The translations under genes were made by a program, and so were the position numbers. Under the pieces are notes generated by a model. It saw only the letters and a program-made list of their open reading frames with translations, was not told where the DNA came from and did no database searches. DNA of 64,000 bases from Struthidea cinerea (lineage: Eukaryota; Chordata; Aves; Passeriformes; Corcoracidae), in the NCBI GenBank assembly GCA_013397865.1, contig VZTI01001047.1, positions 991,966-1,055,965 of the forward strand. The letters are read 5' to 3'. Shown piece by piece: positions 22,201 to 34,200 of the stretch (position 1 is the first letter of the stretch; each line of letters begins with the position of its first letter).

Positions 22201-25200
22201 CGCAGGCATAACAACATTTAAATATGTGTTCGGTCTAAACACTTGGTTTAATGCTGCCACTATAAGAAAATGCTTTTTGAAAATAGAACTGAAAGAAAAA
22301 TATAACTCTGATTATTCTTGACAGAATTGTGTTGGTAAAGAGAAATACCATCTTTCTTCAGGTATCTGACTCTTTTACCTCAGTCCTCTGGAATTCTTGA
22401 GGCAAACAAGTAGTGTTCAGGAAAAAAATTGACAGTTATTACAGAAGTTGTTTTAATTCCTAAACAAAAGTGCTCCCCATTACCCTGTCATGTAAGTGTA
22501 GTATAATATTATGCAGACTCTATTATTAATGTTACTTTCCTACAGGTTAAACCATATCTTTGCTCACATTCATCCTGTGGAGCTCTGAATGCAGAGTATT
22601 AGTGAATTTAAGGTTTAAATATCACTGTAATAAATACCTAATTAAAAGGAACCAATAATCTTGTGGTTTGATTGCCTCTCCTCTCTGTGATAAAACACAT
22701 GAAGCCCCAAACTAAAGCAGAGCTTTTTTGGGTATGTCTGTGGTAGAAGTGAGGTCTAAAATGGTATTTGTTTTAGCTTTCTGTTTCTTGCTTCCTCACA
22801 AGAGTTTTCATAAATGTAAAATAATTCATTATGTTCTGTTGCTTAGTACTGGTTTAGTTCAACTCCACTTTGGTACTCAATCCAGGTAGAGGGAAACCAT
22901 CTGAGATAATGCTGAGATTTCAAACATTAAATCTAGGTGCATTGTCAAGGTGGTTTACACAAGTTTATTCATAAATAGGAAGAGCATTTACATTCTGAAC
23001 TCCTCTTGCTCTTAGCATCAAAATTGTACTGCTAGAGATTAAAAAAAAATTTTTTTCTGCTTCTGAAAGCTGCAAATAATTTATTTTATGGGCCAAAATT
23101 TTGTTCTCTCTGTAGCTGAAGCTTAGTCACACATACCATTTGCAAAAAAGCAGCCGTCTTGGCCTAGCAGTCAATTCAGAGGTTTACATAGAGGAACAGG
23201 CTGGAAAAAAGGAGCCTCTCACTTTCCCGAGTTCCCAGCTCAATTAGCATGCACCAGTTAAAATGACCAGTTGCCAGGAGAATCTTCACTTGGAGGTGAG
23301 TGGGAAAAAATTCAAGTAGGGTGATAAGAGGGCACATTAACACTGTGAGAATTCAGGCTCTCCAATGTTCAAGTGCTTCAGAATTAGCTTCCAGAGCCTG
23401 GTTTAAAGCTGCCTCATATTTTCTGACAGCATCTCCATGAAGAAAGGAACTTGTAGGACCCTTAGTGCCCTTTGAAAGAACAAATGCTAATTTCAAGATA
23501 AGCAGGAATATTTCTGTGATCGTTTTGGTGTTTTGATAAAATTTGTTACCTCTTTCCTTCTTTCCTTTCTTGTTTCCACTTCTGCATTTATTTGAAATTT
23601 AGAAGTAGTAGGGGTGGTCAAACTGGGGCAAGATCTGGAATTTTTTGAAGGATCCTGGGTTGCATAGATTAAAACTTCTGTTTATATGTGGATATTCTGT
23701 GCTGTCTCCTACTTAGGCCTACTGCAGGCAACCAACATTGTTACCTCTATTTATCTATTTTTAGTAGTCATGCCCATATCTTAGTTGGCAATAATAGGAA
23801 CACCCTTTGTCATTTTCCCCAGAGAGAAGAGCAATGTGAGATACCCTCTGAAGGGGGCTGCTCAAGGCCAGGGTTGGCATGTCCTGGTTGGATAACATGC
23901 TGATTGCCATGGGATGAGCTGCTGTGGTTCCTACCTGTCTTGCAGCTGAAAGGCTTCAGGCTCTAGTATTGTCTGGCACCTGTTAGGAGTAGTAATTATT
24001 GGGAAGGGACTGACTCCTCCTCCCTGCTTTTACACACACTACAGAAATTGAAGGAATTTTTGGCTATTGTCCATTTTGAAAGTGTGTTTGCCCATGGGTT
24101 TGCTTTTTTAATATGGTAAGTTAAAATCAACACTGGCAAGATTAAGTAGTACTTGGAAGTTTTATGAAATTGGCAACTTGTCTTGAATGTTTGAGGGACT
24201 GTATGATGCTTTACTGCTGACTGCCACAGAGAACTGGCTGAGTGTTTCAGTCTTGTGCAAGTGGTTGGAGGCTGCTTTTCACCAAGTCTCTTGGCCCCTG
24301 GAGAGAGTTGAGTGAGCCCTTCAGTCTGGAGAACAGCTGCATGGTATTACAGTGATGCATACTACATATTCCTCGGCTTCTAAATGCCTGTGCACCAAAC
24401 CTGTTCCAACACATGACTGAGATATGTAATTTCCAGCTGTGAATTTCTCAGTTGTCTCAAGAAAGCAGAAAAGAAATGTAATTGCTTGCTTTTATGTATG
24501 CTTTTAAAACATTACTTAGTTAAGCCCTGCCTACTCATTCATCTCACTTGATGTTTTGTCAAGGACCCTCAGACTGCTTCCTTCCCTTGCAATCTAGTTC
24601 TACCTACCAAAACAAGAAAGAAAATGTTTCCTGTGAGTCAGTCAGCAATTGAGGTGCTCACATGAATAATAGAATCTACAAAGAAATTACTGTATGTTTA
24701 TGTTGGATTTGTATCCACGTGCACATGGACATACACTGTTTGCACCGGTTATATAAAGGTCTTCACATTTGGTTTTGGGATTTCTAAATGACCGATAGTT
24801 ATTTGCAGAAAAAATCCTTTGAGTTAAGCAGCCGGCTCACATGCAGACATTTACTTTCCTTGTTTCCATTAAAGTCAAAGGCTTGTAGAGCCTCTTAGGA
24901 GTTTAAGTAACTTTTGACAAAGGTGATAAAAGAACAAAGTGGTCCAGATGTACTCTTCACGTACAGAAATATTTGAGGAATCTTTTTTTTTTTACCCTGA
25001 AGGGCAACAGGGAGGTGTAGGATTCTGCTGAATTATCAAGCCACATTGTATATCGTTGTGCTTGAGACATGGGTGTCCTCTGCTACACTGTCTCTATATC
25101 CTGCTCGGTTATGATGCTTGGAATGCAAAGGTCGTTTTTCTGTAGACTCCCTCTATTCTGTGTGGGGAGGAGAAGTCAGCTCAAAGAAAAAGCTGAATTC

Positions 25201-28200
25201 CAAATAATTCCTGAATACATTGTGCTCAGGTTTTTTTTTTTATCCTAATAAAATGTTCTTTGACTTTGGCATCTCCTGGGGATGGGAAATGGGGCAAGGC
25301 TGCAAGTGAGTCACCAGCAGAAACCTTCATAACCTGTCAGACTGTGTGATTAGTGTTGTAGTCTCCTAGATGGTCTCTGATCCTGAAGCCAGGGTGTGTT
25401 CACGTTTCTTTGGCTGAAGAATTTTTGATAGGCAAGATCTGAAGAGATGCAAATGTGATGGAGTGACAAATCAAGTTATGAAGATGTCTCTACCAATGTT
25501 GTCTTGAATAGATTTAAGCAGAACTGGCAGAGACTCAGATGTGACATAAACTGAGAGTGACAAAAAAGTGTGGACCAGAATATGTTTTTCCTAGAGAGGT
25601 CAGTTTGCAGCTTGCTGGTTATACCTAATTTACTAAAATAGTTGTTGTGGCTTGTGGTCCACTCTCTATTACCCCTTTTGTTTGAATCCCACAGCCTTTT
25701 GTCAAGATGTCAAAAGTGTATCCATTGCTTAAGTGAAATGTGAGTATCCTGTTGGATATGACAGGGTATATGTTTGGAAAGTGATGGGGATGCAGTCATT
25801 CTGGTCAAGATCAGCTCTGCTGCTTTGGGTAAAATGGGAAGAAATATGTATGCAACTCTGAATTGGCTAGAGATATGCAGAAGTCAAACGCATGTCCAGG
25901 TTAGGGGCCTGAGTCACAAGGAAAGTAATGTGCAAAACCCTACTACAGGTCTAAGATTTTGTATTGAAGTTTTCTAGTATGCATGGCTCTGGTGAAGTGG
26001 CAGCACTTCTTCAAGGTCCATATACTAATTTAATTTCCCTTTTTTTTTTTTTTTCTGGGATTGAAGTTTTATTTCCCTGAAATTGCTGGTTACTGGGGTG
26101 GTTTTTGCCTGATGTTTTAAGATAATAAATTTTTTTTCCTGATGAGATTCATATTTGGACTAACAATTTATAAAATGTTCTGAGGAGCCCTTCCAGTCTT
26201 TTGTGTTGTTCATGTAGCCATGTATCATGGAGCTCATAACTTGTTTGTTTATTTAGTGATTCTCATTCTAATTTTGCTTGAGGCTATTCTTAATGAATGG
26301 AAAGCAAATATCAGAATAGAGCAAAGGGTAAAGATCTGATGACAACTTGTGGAGTTGTGTTACATTCTGTTAATAATAGACACATAGGACTTAGTCTTGG
26401 AAAATTTATACCATAATCCAGCAATATAACCGAATTCTAATTTGTTGGTATATAAAAAACTCCTCTTGCTTCAAACTGGTTAAAAGTAGAATTAACTTGG
26501 TTCATTCTTTTGAAGACACTTTCAATATCCCTGACAGTTCCTGCCTAGTTAAGTTTGACCTACCAAATTTTAGGGTTAAATAAGAATAAAAGAACTGGAC
26601 AGCTATTGAGAATAAGGTGTCTGTTTTGACATTCGGGGGAGATTGGAACTAGATATCTTTAAGGCCCCTTCCAAGCCAAGCCATTCTATGATTCTAGAAC
26701 ATTACTCTAAGTGCCTGTGTGTCATGAAATTAACATAAATTATTAGACAGCTATTGAATTTACATGTATGTTTGTGTTATAGTGTGCGTGTGCTGATCTG
26801 AATTTTTTTTTCTTTTCCCAGGAGAATATCTTGTTTACTTCTTTTCATGGCTTGCACTTAAAACTCTTTTGATTGCTATGTTATAAATAGCTTTAGCTAA
26901 ATATATTTCTAGTGTTTCCAGGTGAAAACCACACATATTTATGTTGTGCTTTCTTGCAGGGGCTGGTGTTTTTTTCCTCTCTTGTGCTGAAGGGGAGCAG
27001 ATCAGCTTCCTGTTCGACTGCATCGTCCGCGGCATCTCCCCGACCAAAGGCCCTTTTGGTTTGCGTCCAGTGCTCCCAGGTTAATACAGGAAGTACAGAG
27101 TAACCAAGTGAAGTAGGAACTTGCCATGTCTCGCACCCACTGCTGCTGGTGTAAGAACAGCTTGCAGACACCGAGGGTGTGCAGAGTGCAAAAGTGGTTT
27201 TCATTCTGAAATGTCACCATACAGATTTGTAAGCTGGATGTACCCAGTTTCGCCCTGCTGCTCTGGCTCATTCATATTTCTGGTGGTATTGCTAACTCTA
27301 GTCCTCTCTTATTTAACAGTACTAAAAGATGGCAATTTGAATTGAAGGGAACACTAACTTTTAGTTTTAAACTTACTTATTTAACTTGGATCCATGTCTG
27401 CATGCTGTTTTGAGAGTTTAATGGAAAACTAACGTCTGGAGCATTTTGAGTTTCTCTAAAGCACAATGTTCTGAGTCTTGTCTGCCTTAGAAAACTTTGC
27501 CAAGCCTCCACATCACATATAAGCTTTTCAGCTTGAGCTTTTTCCTGGTATGTGGAGATTAAATTCCTTTTCCTATTTCATGGTAAATGCTGCATGCACT
27601 GCGTTGTTCAAAGAGGAATTTGGACAGCATCATAATAAACCCTATTGCCTTTTGATTTCAGCAGATGAATTCAGTATTGAGTCAGAAAGACTCTGTCAGA
27701 CAGGACAAAAGTGTAGAAATGAGATTGCAGAAAATTACCTGTGATTTGGTGGGGGAATATTGTGGGAACATAAGAAAGGATGGTGAGGGATGAGCTGGGA
27801 TTTGTGGAAATACTTATAAGTGTTAGGCAGTTAATAAGTGTTTGACAGGGTTTTATTGCTGTTATAAGATTAAGATAATTGCAGGAAGGAAATGTGATGG
27901 AAAAGATTAGATCTGTATGTGAAGCTTGTGAAAATAAATTATGAAAAATTAGTCATTAGTTAAAAATTAGTAAATGCAGTAAACACAAAGTTCAGTTCAT
28001 ATTGTCTTTCTCCTGGTTGTAAGGCAGAAGTAAATTAAATAATCAAGCAGAATAGTGGACAAAAAAATTCATTCTTGTGTGATGATATATGTTTGCATTC
28101 AATTAACTGGAGTGTTAAAAAAAAGAAGCAAGCACAAAAAACCCAACAGAAACAGTGTTGATAGTTAAAGCTTTGCTATTGAACATGTTTTTCTGCTTAT

Positions 28201-31200
28201 CTAAAACTGTGTGTGTATATATATGCACACATACATACAACTCCAAATCTTTCATGTAACAGAAATTTATGTCCAGAAAAATTAAACTACAAACAATTCT
28301 GTTGTCTTTTTTTTAAAACTTATTATTTTCAATTTTAATTTTAGATGGCACAATCTTCGAAGATTCTTTTTTTAGAAGCATGTAGGAGTAAATCTGTGTT
28401 CACATCTTAGTTATCACCTCTTGTCTTTGTGGGTTGCTGTTCACATACCACAATCCCTTCCCTCTGTCAGGAGCTCTGACCTCACCGAGGTGCATAAAGT
28501 GGATGTTGGACATCCTGGGGAGTATTTGGCGTTTTTTGTAAGAGAAGCCCTCTTTTCTGAGGTCTTTTCATTTCTCTTCTGTGCTTGATGGACTTGCCAT
28601 TAAAATCTCATCCACTTGATTTCATCTTGTTTCCCTGGACAGGAGAAGTGTTTTGTAGAGAATTGTGCTTGTGTTCTTGCAGACTCCTCTGCCTTTCTTT
28701 ATCCAAGCTATCTTGAGCCCTCTAACTTTCATTCCTGTGTATTTTACCCTTGTCTCTTCCAGTTTGTTGTCTCTCCCTCTGTACATGTTCCTTCATGAAA
28801 AAAAAATATTTTTTATGTTCTCCTTCATTTATTATCCCATGCAGAAGCTTGTACAGATCTGTTTAAGGCACACTCATATGTACCGTTCTGGTGATTCATC
28901 CATGAACTAATTTTCCTCATCAAGTATGTTGTTACACAGAATGTACTGTATTGCTTGAAAAGGTTAAGTCTACCAGCTGCACAACGTGTCTGTCAAGTAT
29001 TGAAATTCACTCAACCTTTTGAAAGCATCCACTTGTAAACAGATTATCTGTACACTTCAGGTAACTAGATCAAAACTTCCATATTGGGGATTCTATCAAG
29101 AAACCTCTTGTCTATGTAATTCATGTTTACTGCAGTGCAGAATGCTACACAGCCTCAACTGTACTTTATGTATGCAGTGTTCTGCTTTTGTGCAATTTAA
29201 AAGCTTTTAGAGAAACCTTCTCTTCACAGTTTGCTACTTGAATTTGGCATCTTGCTTTTGTCTGTTGTACCTTTCCAACTCAAAAATGAAATATGCTTGA
29301 AGTGCTGTGGTATTCTCAAGCATGGAAACACAAAGGGCAGATGTACAGAGAAAGAATGTAATATGGTAAAAAAAGTCACAGTGACAGTGTTGGACACCAA
29401 TGCCCATAGCACAAATATAATCCATAGATGTTATGCAATCAACATGTGTGTAGTCTGTCTTTGTAAAAAAGATGAATGAATGACACCAGTTGCTTCATGT
29501 ACAAACAGCTCAGCCATATGGTTAAAAGGGGTGCTGAAATATTTATATGTTAGCATGAAATTAATAGGAGATGGTAGAGAATGGTTTGAAGAGGGCTGAA
29601 AAATGACCAGTTCTCTTACTTGCCATAGTGATTCTTGAACAAATGTAAAATCCCCATTATCCAAATGGAATTTGTAAACTGGGTGTGCAAGGGGTGTTTG
29701 CTCAAGGACAATGTTCACATCTTATTTTCAGGATTGTAGTTTTAAAAACTATACCTTATTTCTAAAAGCATGCTGTTCTTATCACATGGATATGTGATTA
29801 CTGTATGTATTTTATGATGTCATCTATAAAATATGCAATGAAAATCCAGTGCAGTGGAACTCATAAACTCGACTGACCATTGCTAGGTATCAGAATCTGG
29901 TCTAATCTCTCAGTGGACCAGCTTTGAGCAGCAGGTCAGACTAGGGAACTCTGAGATCCCCTTCAACCTGAATTATTCTGTGATGTTTTGGAAATGAATC
30001 AAATTACTATTCTTACGACAAAAAATAATTCTGTTATGTGTACATCCAAAATAAAATGGAGAAGGAAAAGAGTATTAGATGTTTTATGGTTTATTACTTG
30101 TCGTACTTATTTTGGGAGTCCATTAATTCTTCAGAATTGTACCAAAATAATCCTACTGATATCTTCATTAGCAGATTGGAGGTTTTGATTTGTTAAAAGC
30201 TGCATGATCAGGTCTCATAACCCCCCCGCCAAGACACAGAAGATGGGAATGTGAAGGTCATGTAGGTATAGGTATCTAGATGTTTTTAGCGAGTGTAGTA
30301 TTTTAAATGAAGGACTCAGATGAGTGATGTAATGTCTTTGGATGGCTTGTTTTCCCCAGCTACTAGTTGGAAGAGAGCTCCTGTAATTGGCTGCTAGCAT
30401 GGTCTCTTTTTCTTTCCTTGAAGAAATATTTAGAAAACAGTCCAGAGAATTTTACATTCTGTCTTGACAGAAGTCTAGATATGGACTTGGTAATTAATCA
30501 CTGATTGCATGGTTTTTAATCTGTACTGAATTTGCATGCTTCTTATTTGAGAAATGTTTGTTTATCAGGTGTGTGTTGAACTCCTTTTTTCACTAGCAAG
30601 ATTCATGTTGAATGCCAGAACTGAACACAGCAAAGGCCCAACAGCCCATCAGTGATACCTTTGATCAGTGGGCAGAGCAGTACTCTCTCTGTCTGGTTAT
30701 GTGACAGTCTAGTTCTGCAGTCTGGAAAGACCCCAGGTGTAATGTTGATCGTCTGGATGCTCTCTTTCAATTTTGGAAGCTTTTTCAGGCTGCTTTGTGA
30801 CTGAGTGGAGAGTGTACAGTGCTGCTTGCTGAGGATCCATCTGATGCCCTTTGTTTTTGTTGAAGCTTGATACACCTTTGGCCATTGCAAGGCAGCTCTG
30901 TGGCTGCCTGCTGCAGTATCTGTACCAAGTGGATCCTCCTCAAACTTTTAGGACATCTTTTCATTCCTCCAGACATCTTACAAGGTGTGGAGATGTTAGC
31001 AAGAAGGTGAGGGCCCAGGCCTGATTTACAAATATGCCTACAGTTACACAGGAAGAAAGAAAAGAGATTTTCAGCCTAACTTATCTAAGTTTGTTTTATG
31101 AAGTAATTAACCAATGTTGCATTTTAAAGATGCATCTAATCCATTAGGTAGCTGCTGACTGAACTGGATATAATACATTTTTTCCTGACAGGTGCTTATT

Positions 31201-34200
31201 GAACAACCATGGAGCTTTGAATTACTCTGACACTTTATTCGTATGTTACCAAAGTATTCAAAATCTCCCACGATGAGCAGCTGATGTGGCTTTAATGAAT
31301 ACCCACCAACGTAATGTAAAAATAAAATCTCCAGCAGAGGCATTTTTAGTCCAGCTAAATTTGATGTAATCCTTCCCCTTTGCCCCAAAGCAGCATTTTA
31401 GAAGATTTCAATGACTGCCTCACATAAAAGATGTTTTTCCTCATAGCAAGGGATCCATTTTTATTGGAAAATGATAAAACATTTTATTAATTGAAGGACC
31501 TGAGTGAATCACGTGACAGGATACATTTGTTAAGAGTTTGGGAAATGAAGGTACTGATTGTTCTTGGAGCTGCTCTCGGATATTGTGTGGGCAGAAGCTG
31601 TTGGTACTTCCTTGGACAGCTGTCTCAGTACCGGTCATGCCGCTTCTGTCCCCCTGAGTTACTAATATGGTAAATTGCCACACAGTTATTTATTGGGCAT
31701 GCAAAAGGTAGAGGATGATGCCAACAGATCCAACTTTGTAGGATTATGGCCTAAAAACTTAAAAAAAAGGATATTTCAACTGCCCTTGTGGGAGGTCGTA
31801 GATTATGCACTCCAGTAAGGACTAGTCCCTAAAAAGTGGCTGCCAGTGACTTCAGTCCATAGTCTGATTCTGTAGGAAAACCTCCTGATTAGAGCTTGGT
31901 AGTCTGTAACCAAAAATACTGGTATAAGAATCTGTTGCTTTTGGGGAGTATTATTGGCTGTGTTTTCCATAGAAGTCTGGCTTATTAGCAGAGAAGATTA
32001 AAGGTGAAACAAAGACTTGGGTAAGACGGATAGATAATTATTTTCAATATCTCTTAACATAGACTCTGTATATGTTTGACAGGTTTTGAAGCTGTTTCTC
32101 TAGGTATTTCCTAGAACTTGCTGAGGAAAGTTCTTCTGCTCAATCTTCTGCAAAACTGAGCAATGAGAGGTCGCAGCACATAACTATGAACCCAATTTTA
32201 TACACACCTTTTATACACAGGCAATCCTTAGGGGGAAATGTAACCAAAAAATGATCAGTTCTATTGGGCAGACAGTATGCCTAGAGGTTTCATGTTGTTG
32301 GGTGAAACCTGGTGTGTTCTGTAGCTGTGCAGCTGAGAGGGGATTTGGCTTCTGGAAGCAATTGAACATGCAAACATATTCTAGTATAAGCCAGTTTTGT
32401 AAGATCAGTTTTTTGACCAGTTTTTTTTTTTTAATTGTTTCTTTTGCTGTATGTAAGAGGGATGTCAGTTACTTAAAAAACTAGTTGTGTAGGTGCCCTA
32501 GTAATGTTCTGAAAATCTGGATTTGTCAAGTAATCATATTCTGAGGAAAGTAAAAGGACCTTTCCTCCTGACAGTTCTTTGGTGTGGGAATGGTTAGTGT
32601 CTGTTTGCATCTTGGTTTGACCAATTTGCTGATCTGTTATGACAACTTTATACTCAAAGTGCTAGTAGAACATATTTCTTGAACCTTTTTTGGACATAGG
32701 GCATTTAAGTACATAGAGCAGAGTAACTGGAGCAGAGGACATTAACAAATAGACTCAGGCAGCAGCTTGTAATGCTGTATGCTACTGAGCAGATCCTTGC
32801 CTGGACCTGTCTGGGTTGCACCACAGGTGCTGGCGGCCAAATGATGTGTTTTCCTTTGGCAGTGGTCCATATGGAAGCATTGGGGGTTTCGTCTGAATAA
32901 GCAGTTGCACAGGTTTGAACTAGTCAATGCCTAATACAAGTTGTCTTGCAGTGTAAATAGGAATAGAGACCTAACAAAATAATCCACATCAAATAGTCCT
33001 ATTTTCTGTTCTTCAGTTTGAAGTGAGTCAGGCACTGTTTGAGCTGGGTGACACAGAGGTCACAGACCCTGTTTGTCATGGGCATTGTTGCCTTGTGCCT
33101 GTTAGAACACCTTTGGGTTCTGGTGTATGTTATTATAGATGGACTCTTTGTATCTTGGTTTTTCTGCTCATCTTACCCAGATTGCAGACTGCCAAAGATG
33201 GAAACCTCCTCCACACAAGAAAGTTAGAAAGTTCAGCACTGTCACTTCTGTTCCTACCTAGGGCAGGTCAGAAAGTGAATATGGTTAGGGAGGAGAGATG
33301 TGGCAGTTTGTTTCTTGGGGTAATTAATAATGTAGGGAGCTCCCATGGAGCTTCAGCTGACCTGGCAGTGCTCCTTCCCCTGATTGTGAGCTTGCTTTGA
33401 CTGCTGTGTTGACAATATCAAAACCAAGTCTTTTAAAACTAAAAGACCTGGGATAAAAATGAAACTTTTCTTTCGTCTTTACAACTGGTTTTTGTCTTAC
33501 TAACTCAACCATAGCAATGTATAGCCTTTTTCATCCTTTTCCCCCTTCTTTTTAAATGACTTTTTTTGTGGTGTGCTTCTACTACCCAGTTGATCAGATA
33601 TACAAGAGCAGCAGTTGTGAGGAAGCTAATCTGTTTTCTCTGTCATTAATTACTTTCCCTGTGTATTAATAAGAACTACTGACGTTTCTGATGATGAACA
33701 AGTTAGCAGACCGTATCCTCTGCAACCGCTGAACATGGCACACTCATCAGTGCTATTTGAAGGAATCCATAAGGTTTGGATAATGGTTATGATTACTTCC
33801 AACATCTGGTTTTATTGTTGTGCCTCTGGAAACAAAATGATTTAGAGAAAACCGGCCTGTTTTACAGATGAAACTTCCTCCACATACTGTTTAACTTCTG
33901 GTTTTTCTGCTTTTGTTGGAATAAAATCAGCCTTCTTCAGCTGAAATAATTTCAGCTGGAATGGCAAACTCACTAAAATGTATGGGGAAAATTCATGACA
34001 GTACAGTTTAGGAGTGGTTTATATCATTCTAAGTTGTCTTGTATTAAACATGAAGACAGAGAGCCCACAGGTTGCTTATTTTATTTGTGATGTCTGCACT
34101 TAATCACCTGAACATCAAACTTGAAAGCAAAGTCTTTGTAAATAGATTATCTGGATTGGAAGGTGTCAGTTTAATCACTATGACTCTGACTTTATGATGT

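Larger units (their letters stand above)
20440..26959 (+). other. DOK7: DOK7 intron 4
   Basis: A 6.5 kb intron containing one good CR1 3' end (about 21461-21778) and a short CR1 tail (26636-26696). The remainder is AT-rich single-copy-looking sequence with nothing else recognised. Confidence 0.7.

Noticed and set aside
33023..33400. 125-codon plus-strand ORF in DOK7 intron 5
   Set aside because: No recognisable domain, no splice-site framing, overlapping frames of similar length; treated as chance.
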